A program made the translations under genes and the position numbers. From Streptomyces sp. CB09001 (lineage in GTDB: Bacteria; Actinomycetota; Actinomycetes; Streptomycetales; Streptomycetaceae), in NCBI RefSeq assembly GCF_003369795.1, contig NZ_CP026730.1:372001-436000 (forward strand): a stretch of 64,000 nucleotides of DNA, given 5' to 3'. The notes beneath the pieces were generated by a model. It was given only the letters and a program-made list of their open reading frames with translations, ran no database searches and was not told the origin of the DNA. This document shows positions 57,307-64,000 of this stretch, in pieces. Within the stretch, counting starts at the first letter, position 1, and every line of letters begins with the position of its first letter.

Positions 57307-58949
57307 GGTGCTGCTCCTTCCGCCACCGCGTCGGTGAGGTGGCTGACGGTCATGCGTGCGGTGAACACGGCCCCCTCGGGGGTGTTGGTCACCGAGATCT
57401 CACCGCCGTGACGTTCGCAGACCAGCCGGGTGAGCGCCAGGCCGATGCCGCGCTCGCCCTGCCGGGCGGCCTTGGTGGTGAAGCCGTGCGAGAAGACCTC
57501 CCGGGCCAGTTCGGGCGCCACGCCGGGTCCGGAGTCGCGGACCACGATCTCCACGCTGGCGGCGTCCTGCCGCAGCTCGACCTCGACCCAGGCCTCGTGC
57601 GCGTCGCCCAGGGCCGCGGCGGCGTCCACGGCGTTGTCGACGAGGTTGCCGACCACGGTCGCCACGTCGGCGGCGTCCGCCGGCTCCAGCCGGTCCAGCG
57701 CCGTGCGGTCCGAGACGCGCAGCGCGACCCTGCGCTCGGCCGCGAGGGAGGACTTCGCGGTGATCAGTGCGGCCACGGCGGTGTCCCGGACCCGGCGGCT
57801 GAGGGTGACGTCCAGGGACTGGCGGCGCTGGTTGAGCCCGCGGACGTAGCGCACCACCTCGTCCTGCTCGCCGATCTGGATGAGCCCGGAGATGGTGTGC
57901 AGTTGGTTGGCGAACTCGTGGGCCTGGGCGCGCAGCAGCTCGGAGGTGCTGCGGAAGGAACCGATCTCCCGTTCCAGGCGGGCGAGCTCGGTGCGGTCGC
58001 GCAGGGTGGTGACCGAGCCGAGCGCGCGGCCGTCCTTGGTGACGGTCATGCGGTTCATGACCAGGACCCGGCCGCGGCGGACGACGACCTCGTCGCGCGG
58101 CTCGGCCGCTTCGCGGGTGGCGCCCGCGAGGACGTCGCGCAGCCGCCCGTCGATGCCGAGGCCGTCCAGGCTCTGGCCCACGCAGTCGGCGGGCAGGTCG
58201 AGCAGACGCCGGCCCATCTCGTTGACCAGGGTGAGCCGATGCTGCGGATCGAGGGCGACGACGCCCTCCGCGATGCCGTACAGCATGGCCTCCCGGTGCT
58301 CGGCGAGGCCGGCGATCTCACGCGGCTCCAGGCCGAGGGTCTGCCGCTTGACGCGCCGGGCCAGCAGCCAGGAGCCGGCCACGCCGAGGCAGCTGGCGAT
58401 GCCGAGGTAGGCGAGGAGGTAGGAGGAGGCGCCGCTGAGACGCTGCCACACCGTGGGATCGGCTTCGCCGACCATCACCGTGCCGAGGTGGCGGCCGAGG
58501 GTCTGCCGGGTGGCACCGAGCACCGGGACCTGGGCGACCAGTTCCCGGCTGCCCTGCACGGTCAGCGGACCCGACCAGCCGCTCGAGACACCGGCACCCG
58601 CACCGCGCGGCAGCCGGGCGCCGATCAGCGTGGGGTCGGTGGAGCTGACGACGCGGCCGTCGGCGTCGGCCACCGTGACGGAGGTGACCCCGGACTGCGT
58701 CTGCGTGGAGTTGACCAGCGGGGCGAGGGCCTCCTGCGGCACCGGGCGCAGCAGCTGGCTGCGGACCAGCGGCGTGGCGGCCAGCTGCTCGGCCAGGGCG
58801 GTGACCCGGCGGCCCTCGACACGGTTGAAGGTGGCCTCGGACTGGGCGAGCGATACGGCGGCCACCGCGAGCAGGACGACCACGACGATGGCGAGCTGGA
58901 GGACCAGCATCTCGCCCGCGAGGGTCTGACGGCGAAAGGTGGGGGCCAC
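57303..58949 (-). CDS. CitA/DcuS-type sensor histidine kinase
   Basis: A 548-residue membrane kinase. TM1 about 14-36 (LVLQLAIVVVVLLAVAAVSLA), extracytoplasmic PAS/Cache sensor about 37-172 (VTSVTVADADGRVVSSTDPTLIGARLP ... GTVMVGEADPT), TM2 about 173-197. Then cytoplasmic PAS (MLYGIAEGVVALDPQHRLTLVNEMGRRLLD), a CitA-type H box AQAHEFANQLHTISGLIQIGE (His344), and an ATPase domain with N box VVGNLVDNAVDAA, G1 RDSGPGVAP and G2 GERGIGLALTRLV. GTG at 58949 is the start. Divergent from tctCBA across 274 bases. Confidence 0.94.
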   Translation of the reverse strand: MAPTFRRQTLAGEMLVLQLAIVVVVLLAVAAVSLAQSEATFNRVEGRRVTALAEQLAATPLVRSQLLRPVPQEALAPLVNSTQTQSGVTSVTVADADGRVVSSTDPTLIGARLPRGAGAGVSSGWSGPLTVQGSRELVAQVPVLGATRQTLGRHLGTVMVGEADPTVWQRLSGASSYLLAYLGIASCLGVAGSWLLARRVKRQTLGLEPREIAGLAEHREAMLYGIAEGVVALDPQHRLTLVNEMGRRLLDLPADCVGQSLDGLGIDGRLRDVLAGATREAAEPRDEVVVRRGRVLVMNRMTVTKDGRALGSVTTLRDRTELARLEREIGSFRSTSELLRAQAHEFANQLHTISGLIQIGEQDEVVRYVRGLNQRRQSLDVTLSRRVRDTAVAALITAKSSLAAERRVALRVSDRTALDRLEPADAADVATVVGNLVDNAVDAAAALGDAHEAWVEVELRQDAASVEIVVRDSGPGVAPELAREVFSHGFTTKAARQGERGIGLALTRLVCERHGGEISVTNTPEGAVFTARMTVSHLTDAVAEGAAP

Positions 58950-59037
58950 GGCGGACTCGTTCTCGGCTCACGGAGGGGGCGGGGGTGCCGGGTCGCCATC
59001 ATGGCGCCCACCTGCGGCGAGGGAAAGGGATGTGCCT

Positions 59038-59128
59038 GCTTCGCAATGAAGCGGCGACCGGACAGCGATGTCGGTCCGGCTCTCGCGGCGACCGCAATGA
59101 ACACAACCTCCCTTGGTTCCGCAAGGAA
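59038..59128. promoter_or_regulatory. two GCAA-centred inverted repeats in the citA-tctC gap
   Basis: GCTTC-GCAAT-GAAGC (59038-59052) and TTCC-GCAA-GGAA (59117-59128). Both have arms around the same GCAA core, and lie between the divergent kinase and transporter genes. Candidate response-regulator sites. Confidence 0.45.
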
Positions 59129-59223
59129 GACACGGAACAGGCGCGCGGGCACCATGTGGCCCACGTCACCCTCCCCACAGGGCTCCCCGTAACGAACTAC
59201 CCAACCGACAGGTGGTGTCATAC

Positions 59224-60210
59224 GTGCGCCTGCGCACCCCCCTTGCCCTGCTCGGGGCCGCCGTGCTCGTACTGGCCGGACCGCCGTTGCTCTCCTCGGG
59301 CGACGACTCGGATTCCGGCACCCGAATCCCGGGCCTGCGTTTCATGGTTCCCAACACGCCCGGCGGCGGCTACGACATCACCGCCCGCACGGCCGCGAAG
59401 AACGCCGAGGACGCCGGGCTCACCCACAACATCGAGGTGTTCAACCTGCCCGGCGCGGGCGGCACGGTGGGCCTGAGCCGACTGGTGAGCGAGCACGGAA
59501 ACGGCAAGCTCGCCATGTCCATGGGCCTCGGCGTCGTGGGCGCCGTCCGCTCCAACCACGCCCCCAAGACCCTCGCCGACACCACGCCGATCGCGCGGCT
59601 GACCGAGGAGCAGGACGTCGTCGTGGTCGGCAAGGACTCGCCCTACAAGACGATCGACGAGCTGATCGACGCCTGGAAACAGGACCCGGGGAAGATCCCG
59701 GTGGGCGGTGGTTCGTCCCCGGGCGGACCCGACCACCTCGCGCCGATGCTGATGGCGCAGGCCGCCGGGATCCAGCCGAAGTCGGTCAACTACATCCCGT
59801 TCGACGGCGGCGGCGAGCTGCTCGCCTCGATCCTCGGCAACAAGGTCGGCTTCGGGGTCTCCGGCGTCGGCGAGTACCTGGACCAGATCAGGGCGGGCGA
59901 GCTGCGGGTGCTTGCGGTGACCGGCCCCGAGCGGGTGGACGACCTCAAGGACGCGCCCACGCTCAAGGAGTCCGGCTACGACGTGAACTTCACCAACTGG
60001 CGGGGCGTCGTCGCCCCGCCCGGCCTGTCCGAGGCGCAGCGCAACAAGCTGACCCGCCTCTTCGAGGAACTGCACGACTCCCCCGAGTGGAAGAAGTCCA
60101 TGGACCAGAACGGCTGGGACGACGCCTTCCTGACCGGTGAGGAGTTCGGCGACTTCCTGGACGCCCAGGACGAGCGCGTGGTGTCGGTGCTGAAGGAGCT
60201 GGGGCTGTGA
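59224..60210 (+). CDS. tctC: TctC/Bug-family tricarboxylate-binding protein
   Basis: A 328-residue extracytoplasmic solute-binding protein of the tripartite tricarboxylate transporter. N-terminal signal/anchor RLRTPLALLGAAVLVLAGPPLL has no lipobox cysteine. The Bug fold follows: RFMVPNTPGGGYDITARTAAKNAEDAG (ligand-carboxylate loop), NLPGAGGTVGLSRLV, VVGKDSPYKTIDELIDAWKQDPGKIPVGGGSSPGGPDHLAPMLMAQAAGI and FDGGGELLASILGNKVGFGVSGVGEYLDQIRAGELRVLAVTGPERV. GTG at 59224 has AGGTGG upstream. First gene of tctCBA, coupled to tctB by GTGA. Confidence 0.93.
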   Translation: MRLRTPLALLGAAVLVLAGPPLLSSGDDSDSGTRIPGLRFMVPNTPGGGYDITARTAAKNAEDAGLTHNIEVFNLPGAGGTVGLSRLVSEHGNGKLAMSMGLGVVGAVRSNHAPKTLADTTPIARLTEEQDVVVVGKDSPYKTIDELIDAWKQDPGKIPVGGGSSPGGPDHLAPMLMAQAAGIQPKSVNYIPFDGGGELLASILGNKVGFGVSGVGEYLDQIRAGELRVLAVTGPERVDDLKDAPTLKESGYDVNFTNWRGVVAPPGLSEAQRNKLTRLFEELHDSPEWKKSMDQNGWDDAFLTGEEFGDFLDAQDERVVSVLKELGL

Positions 60211-60752
60211 CGACGCGGACCGAACTCCCCGAGCAGCCCGAGGAAACGGCCGGCGGCCCGCGCTCGTGGCTGCGCGAGCACTCCGAACTGGGCGTGTGTG
60301 TCCTGCTGCTGGCGCTCGGCGTGCTCGTCCTGACCGACGCGCTCACCATGGACGTCGACATCACCCAGCGCGGCCCGGTCGGCCCCAAGACCGTGCCCGT
60401 CGTGGTGGGCGTCGGCCTGCTGGTGATCGCCGCGCTGCTCGCCGTCGACGTGCTGCGCGGTGGCCGGGGCGAGGCCGAGGGCGGCGAGGACATCGACCTG
60501 TCCGAACCGGCCGACTGGCGCACGGTGCTGCTGCTGTCCGGGATCTTCCTCGGCGCCGCCGCCCTGATCGAGCCGGCCGGCTTCCCCGTCGCCGGGGCGC
60601 TGCTCTTCTGGGGCGCCGCCTTCGCCCTCGGCAGCCGCCGGGTGGACCGCGATCCGCTGATCGCCGCGGTGCTGTCCCTGATCACCTACCTCGTCTTCGA
60701 CAAGCTGCTCGGCGTGCCGCTGCCCGGCGGTCCGCTGATGGGAGTGCTCTGA
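60207..60752 (+). CDS. tctB: TctB small membrane subunit of tricarboxylate transporter
   Basis: A 181-residue protein with four predicted transmembrane segments: [79 protein letters not shown] and [24 protein letters not shown], the standard TctB pattern including the [13 protein letters not shown] and F.LG.PLPGG ends. Its GTG start overlaps the tctC stop and tctA follows one base after its stop, so the three are one transcript. Confidence 0.92.
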   Translation: MTTRTELPEQPEETAGGPRSWLREHSELGVCVLLLALGVLVLTDALTMDVDITQRGPVGPKTVPVVVGVGLLVIAALLAVDVLRGGRGEAEGGEDIDLSEPADWRTVLLLSGIFLGAAALIEPAGFPVAGALLFWGAAFALGSRRVDRDPLIAAVLSLITYLVFDKLLGVPLPGGPLMGVL

Positions 60753-60753
60753 C

Positions 60754-62253
60754 ATGAACGCCCTCAACTCCCTCATGGACGGGTTCGGTACGGCCCTGAC
60801 CCCGCTCAACCTGCTGTGGGCCGCGCTCGGTGTGCTGCTCGGCACGGCCATCGGCGTGCTGCCCGGCATCGGCCCGGCGATGGCGGTCGCGCTGCTGCTG
60901 CCGGTGACGTACGGGCTGGATCCGGTCGCGGCGTTCATCATGTTCGCGGGCATCTACTACGGCGCGATGTTCGGTGGTTCGACCACCTCCATCCTGCTCA
61001 ACACGCCGGGCGAGAGCGCCGCCGTGGTCGCGGCGATGGAGGGCAACCCCATGGCCAAGGCGGGGCGCGGCGCTCAGGCGCTGGCCGCCGCCGCCATCGG
61101 CCACTTCGCGGGCGGCATGATCGGCACGATCCTGCTCGTGGCCCTCGCTCCGACGGTCGCCGACCTGGCCGTGGACATCGGCGCCCCGGACTACTTCGCC
61201 ATCATGGTGCTGGCGTTCATCGCCGTGACGTCGGTGCTGGGATCGTCCCGGATCAGAGGCCTGGCCTCGCTGCTGATCGGGCTGACGATCGGCCTGGTGG
61301 GCCTGGACCAGATGACGGGCCAGCAGCGGCTGACCTTCGGTTCGCTGCAACTCGCCGACGGCGTGGACGTGGTGATCGTGGCGGTCGGCCTGTTCGCGAT
61401 CGGCGAGGCGCTCTGGGTGGCGGCCCATCTGCGGCGCGGGGCGGCCGAACCGATCCCGGTGGGCCGTCCCTGGCTCGGCCGCGCCGACGTGAAGCGCACC
61501 TGGAAATCCTGGCTGCGCGGTCCGCTCATCGGCTTCCCGTTCGGCGCGATCCCGGCGGGCGGCGCGGAGATCCCGACCTTCCTGTCGTACGTGACGGAGA
61601 AGCGGCTGTCCAAGCACAAGGACGAGTGGGGCAAGGGTGCCATCGAGGGCGTGGCGGGTCCGGAGTCGGCGGCGTCGGCCTCGGCCGCGGGCACGCTGGT
61701 GTCCATGCTGACACTGGGCCTGCCGACGACCGCGGTCGCGGCGGTCATGCTGGCCGCCTTCCAGCAGTACGGCATCCAGCCGGGCCCGCTGCTCTTCGAA
61801 CGGGAACCCGAGCTGGTGTGGGGCCTGATCGCCTCGCTCTTCGTCGGCATGGTGCTGCTGCTCGCCCTGAACCTCCCGCTGGCGCCGGTCTGGGCCAAGC
61901 TGCTGCGCATCCCGCGGCCGTACCTCTACGCGGGGATCATGTTCTTCGCGGCGGTCGGCGCGTACGCGGTCGGCGGTGAGGTGGTCGACCTGGTGATTCT
62001 GCTGGTCATCGGCCTGATCGGGTTCGGTATGCGACGCTACGGGCTGCCCATCCTGCCCGCCGTGATCGGCGTCATCCTCGGCCCGAACGCCGAGCAGCAG
62101 CTGCGCCGCGCCCTTCAGATCAGCGACGGCAGCGTGTCGGGCCTGGTCAACACGCCGTTCTCGGTGACGGTGTACGCGGTGATCGTGCTGCTGCTGGCCT
62201 GGCCGCTGGTGAAACGGCTGGTGCTCCGGGGACGGACGCGGGCGGACGCCTGA
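60754..62253 (+). CDS. tctA: TctA large membrane subunit of tricarboxylate transporter
   Basis: A 499-residue protein with about 11-12 membrane helices. The TctA signature is seen twice, as typical: [62 protein letters not shown] in the first half, and [85 protein letters not shown] in the second. It forms the substrate path of a TTT-family, ion-driven importer for citrate or a related acid. Control is likely by the divergent CitAB pair. Confidence 0.96.
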   Translation: MNALNSLMDGFGTALTPLNLLWAALGVLLGTAIGVLPGIGPAMAVALLLPVTYGLDPVAAFIMFAGIYYGAMFGGSTTSILLNTPGESAAVVAAMEGNPMAKAGRGAQALAAAAIGHFAGGMIGTILLVALAPTVADLAVDIGAPDYFAIMVLAFIAVTSVLGSSRIRGLASLLIGLTIGLVGLDQMTGQQRLTFGSLQLADGVDVVIVAVGLFAIGEALWVAAHLRRGAAEPIPVGRPWLGRADVKRTWKSWLRGPLIGFPFGAIPAGGAEIPTFLSYVTEKRLSKHKDEWGKGAIEGVAGPESAASASAAGTLVSMLTLGLPTTAVAAVMLAAFQQYGIQPGPLLFEREPELVWGLIASLFVGMVLLLALNLPLAPVWAKLLRIPRPYLYAGIMFFAAVGAYAVGGEVVDLVILLVIGLIGFGMRRYGLPILPAVIGVILGPNAEQQLRRALQISDGSVSGLVNTPFSVTVYAVIVLLLAWPLVKRLVLRGRTRADA

Positions 62254-62554
62254 CCCCCGGCCCGCTCCGGCGGCGCGTCCACGCGCTCAGGAGCGTTGTG
62301 TGCGGCCCGGTACGTCGATCCCGTACCGGGCCGTCCTGCGGTAGCGGGTGGCGCGGCACGCGCCACCCTCGCGCCGGGCCCGGTGCGACGGCGCGGAGAT
62401 CAACTTCATCGGTAACCTCGTCGGCAGCCACCTCCACCCGTGCGAGCCGATGGTGCTCGCGACCGAGGACCGGTCACGGCCGCACACGGCGACGTACCCG
62501 CTCGACCGCTTACCGGACGGGCCGGCCGGTCCCGCAATCACAGAAAGCGAACCC
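62254..62554. other. 301-base intergenic region with a coding-like stretch
   Basis: No complete gene is convincing. The region 62397-62554 reads in frame with the following monooxygenase gene as EINFIGNLVGSHLHPCEPMV ... TATYPLDRLPDGPAG, with high third-position GC, as if coding, but without a family match or a good ribosome binding site. It includes a TTA codon (62510-62512), rare in Streptomyces. It may be an N-terminal extension, a decayed gene end, or chance. Confidence 0.4.
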
Positions 62555-62878
62555 ATGATCTTCATTACGGCGAAGTTCCAGGTACTCCCCGAACACGCTG
62601 ACCAGTGGCCGGAGATCGCCGGCGAGTTCACCCGCGCCACCCGGTCGGAGCCCGGCTGCCTCTGGTTCGACTGGTCGCGCAGCGTCGACGACCCGACGGA
62701 GTACGTGCTGGTCGAGGCGTTCCGCGACGACGAGGCGGGGGCCGCCCACGTCCAGTCCGCGCACTTCCGCGCCGCCCAGGACAAGCTGCCGCGCCACCTG
62801 GCCCGCACGCCGCGAATCGTGAGCACGACGGTCGACCAGGGGGACTGGTCGGAGCTGGGCGAGATGGCGGTGGAGTAG
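62555..62878 (+). CDS. antibiotic biosynthesis monooxygenase-domain protein (putative quinol monooxygenase)
   Basis: A 107-residue ABM-fold protein: MIFITAKFQVLPEHADQWPEIAGEFTRATRSEPGCLWFDWSRSVDDPTEYVLVEAFRDDEAGAAHVQSAHFRAAQDKLPRHLARTPRI. It is a ferredoxin-like dimer family including YgiN quinol monooxygenase and cofactor-free polyketide monooxygenases. Conserved EPGCLWFDWSRS, VEAF-D and a late HF.A segment are present. ATG at 62555 has GAAAGCGA upstream. Convergent with YjbQ, 15 bases away. The true substrate is unknown. Confidence 0.88.
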   Translation: MIFITAKFQVLPEHADQWPEIAGEFTRATRSEPGCLWFDWSRSVDDPTEYVLVEAFRDDEAGAAHVQSAHFRAAQDKLPRHLARTPRIVSTTVDQGDWSELGEMAVE

Positions 62879-62893
62879 GACTCCGCGTCCCGT

Positions 62894-63316
62894 TCAGCCC
62901 AGGAAGCTCAGCCGGACCCGGCGGTCGGGGTTGTCCCGGTTGGTGTCCACCAGGCACACCGACTGCCAGGTTCCGAGTTCCAGACGGCCGCCGACCACCG
63001 GCAGCGTCGCGTGCGGCGGTACGAAGGCGGGCAGGACGTGGTCGCGGCCGTGTCCGGGGCTGCCGTGGCGGTGCTGCCAGCGGTCGTCGGCCGGGAGCAG
63101 GGTGTGCAGGGCGGACAGCAGGTCGTCGTCGCTTCCCGCGCCGGTCTCGATGATCGCGATCCCGGCGGTGGCGTGCGGGACGAAGACGTTGAGCAGGCCG
63201 TCGCGGCCGGACGCCGCCTCGCGCAGGAAGGACTCGCAGTCACCGGTGATGTCGGCGACCCGCTCCGCCGAACCGGTGGCGAGGTTGAGGACTCGGGTGG
63301 TGAAGGCAGCTGGCAT
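62894..63316 (-). CDS. YjbQ/UPF0047-family protein
   Basis: A 140-residue protein of the widely conserved YjbQ family, a trimeric fold with reported in vitro thiamin-phosphate-synthase-like side activity. It shows FTTRVLNLATGSAERVADITGDCESFLREAA, GLLNVFVPHATAGIAIIETGAGSDDDLLSALHTLLP, GSPGHGRDHVLPAFVPPHATLPVVGGRLELGTWQSVCLVDTNRDNPDRRVRLSFLG. The three conserved histidine/Asp positions (PHATAGI, GRDHVLP, PHATLPV) cluster at the active site. ATG at 63316 has AGGATGGGG upstream. Divergent from the flavoprotein gene by 55 bases. Confidence 0.93.
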   Translation of the reverse strand: MPAAFTTRVLNLATGSAERVADITGDCESFLREAASGRDGLLNVFVPHATAGIAIIETGAGSDDDLLSALHTLLPADDRWQHRHGSPGHGRDHVLPAFVPPHATLPVVGGRLELGTWQSVCLVDTNRDNPDRRVRLSFLG

Positions 63317-63371
63317 GACCCCATCCTGACACCGGGGGAAGATCGGGGCCTGCGTCGCCGTTGGTAGAAAC

Positions 63372-64000
63372 GTGAACAACACACGCGAGGTCGAGGTCGT
63401 CGTCATCGGGGCCGGTCAGGCCGGACTCGCCGCCGCCTATCATCTGCGGCGCACGGGGTTCGAGCCGGAGCGCGACTTCGTGGTGCTCGACCACTCCCCG
63501 GCACCCGGTGGTGCCTGGCAGTTCCGCTGGCCGTCCCTGACGTACGGCAAGGTGCACGGCATGCACGCCCTGCCGGGCATGGAGCTGACCGGGGCGGATC
63601 CGGCGCGGCCGTCCGCCGAGGTGGTGAGCGGATACTTCGCGGACTACGAGCGGACCTTCGACCTGCGGGTACGACGGCCCGTCGACGTCCGCGCGGTGCG
63701 CGAGGGGACGGAGGGGCGGCTGCTCGTCGAGACGTCGGCCGGGTCCTGGTCGACGCGTGCGCTGATCAACGCGACCGGCACCTGGGACCGCCCGTTCTGG
63801 CCGCGCTACCCGGGGCAGGAGACCTTCCGGGGGAGGCAGCTGCACACCGCGCAGTACGCCGGGCCCGAGGAGTTCACCGGTCTGCGTGTGATCGTGGTGG
63901 GCGGCGGCGCCTCGGGGACGCAGCACCTGCTGGAGATCGCACCGTACGCCGCGGCCACCACGTGGGTGACCAGGAGGCCCCCCGTCTTCCGCGAGGGGCC
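63372..64000 (+). CDS. flavin-containing monooxygenase-like oxidoreductase, 3' end cut by window
   Basis: The first 209 residues are visible. FAD motif VVVIGAGQAGLAAAYHLRRTG (GxGxxG) lies at the N-terminus, followed by WQFRWPSLTYGKVHGMHALPGMEL, ALINATGTWDRPFWPRYPG (the ATG motif) and a second dinucleotide site VIVVGGGASGTQHLLEIAP for NADPH. This order is that of class B flavin monooxygenases and related bacterial oxidoreductases. GTG at 63372 is the start. Substrate unknown. Confidence 0.9.
   Translation, partial: MNNTREVEVVVIGAGQAGLAAAYHLRRTGFEPERDFVVLDHSPAPGGAWQFRWPSLTYGKVHGMHALPGMELTGADPARPSAEVVSGYFADYERTFDLRVRRPVDVRAVREGTEGRLLVETSAGSWSTRALINATGTWDRPFWPRYPGQETFRGRQLHTAQYAGPEEFTGLRVIVVGGGASGTQHLLEIAPYAAATTWVTRRPPVFREG

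Overview
The window is high-GC DNA with strong third-position GC bias. It has many GTG starts, purine-rich ribosome binding sites, ATGA/GTGA stop-start overlaps and a gene set typical of Streptomyces: DUF6421, DUF5997, DUF6986 and DUF6214 proteins, PaaX next to AidB, several TetR, ROK and LacI regulators, and YagTSR-type molybdoenzymes. From memory of gene order (electron transfer flavoprotein, pectate lyase, uracil-DNA glycosylase, xanthine-dehydrogenase-like operon) it looks like a left-arm chromosomal segment of a Streptomyces coelicolor/lividans-type genome. I could not check this. I see no rRNA, tRNA, insertion sequence, prophage or CRISPR array. I count about 62 protein genes, two of them cut by the window edges.

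Region by region. 0-9.6 kb: M20 dipeptidase, kinase-Nudix fusion, small secreted protein, divergent ROK kinase/LacI pair around a perfect palindrome, GGCT-like protein, HpcH/HpaI-family lyase, and the etfBA operon. 9.8-16.7 kb: flavin reductase, thioredoxin, PlsC acyltransferase, a transglutaminase-like protein with an apparently near-leaderless promoter, a DUF6421-SDR-threonine aldolase operon, and a glycerophosphodiesterase. 16.7-25.2 kb: GNAT and VOC proteins, a MarR-FUSC exporter pair, a DUF5134 membrane protein, an M56 peptidase, a PAP2 phosphatase, a HAD hydrolase and a self-regulated TetR. 25.2-31 kb: divergent LVIVD-repeat/DUF305 exported pair, DUF6214, ArsR/old-yellow-enzyme divergent pair, and a secreted pectate lyase with a clear promoter and operator. 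31-44 kb: PaaX/AidB divergent pair, BNR-repeat protein, uracil-DNA glycosylase coupled to a BadF-type sugar kinase, a CbiX-like protein, a lactonase preceded by a DasR-like site, a second FUSC exporter, Lrp/AsnC with a HAD phosphatase, DUF4142, and a divergent pair made of an HTH-less LysR effector-domain protein and DUF5997. 44-51 kb: DUF1360, DUF2267, an MGDG-synthase-like glycosyltransferase, SDR, EamA/DMT-type exporter, polysaccharide deacetylase and a GH15 protein. 51-64 kb: four-gene YagTSR/XdhC molybdoenzyme operon divergent from a TetR with two operators, a CitAB-type two-component system divergent from a TctCBA tricarboxylate transporter, a quinol-monooxygenase-like protein, YjbQ, and a partial flavoprotein monooxygenase.

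Most loci are one regulator facing one to four target genes across a short promoter. Palindromes can be read in many of these divergent gaps, which gives a set of testable regulator-operator pairs. The most original observations are: the DUF6421 protein carries an HDxxH ... EELRxD arrangement resembling a variant gluzincin (M49-like) metal site; DUF5997 is a twofold internal repeat with HTH-like character and sits opposite a LysR effector domain that has lost its HTH; and two unrelated genes end in perfect or near-perfect tandem duplications that include their own stop codon.
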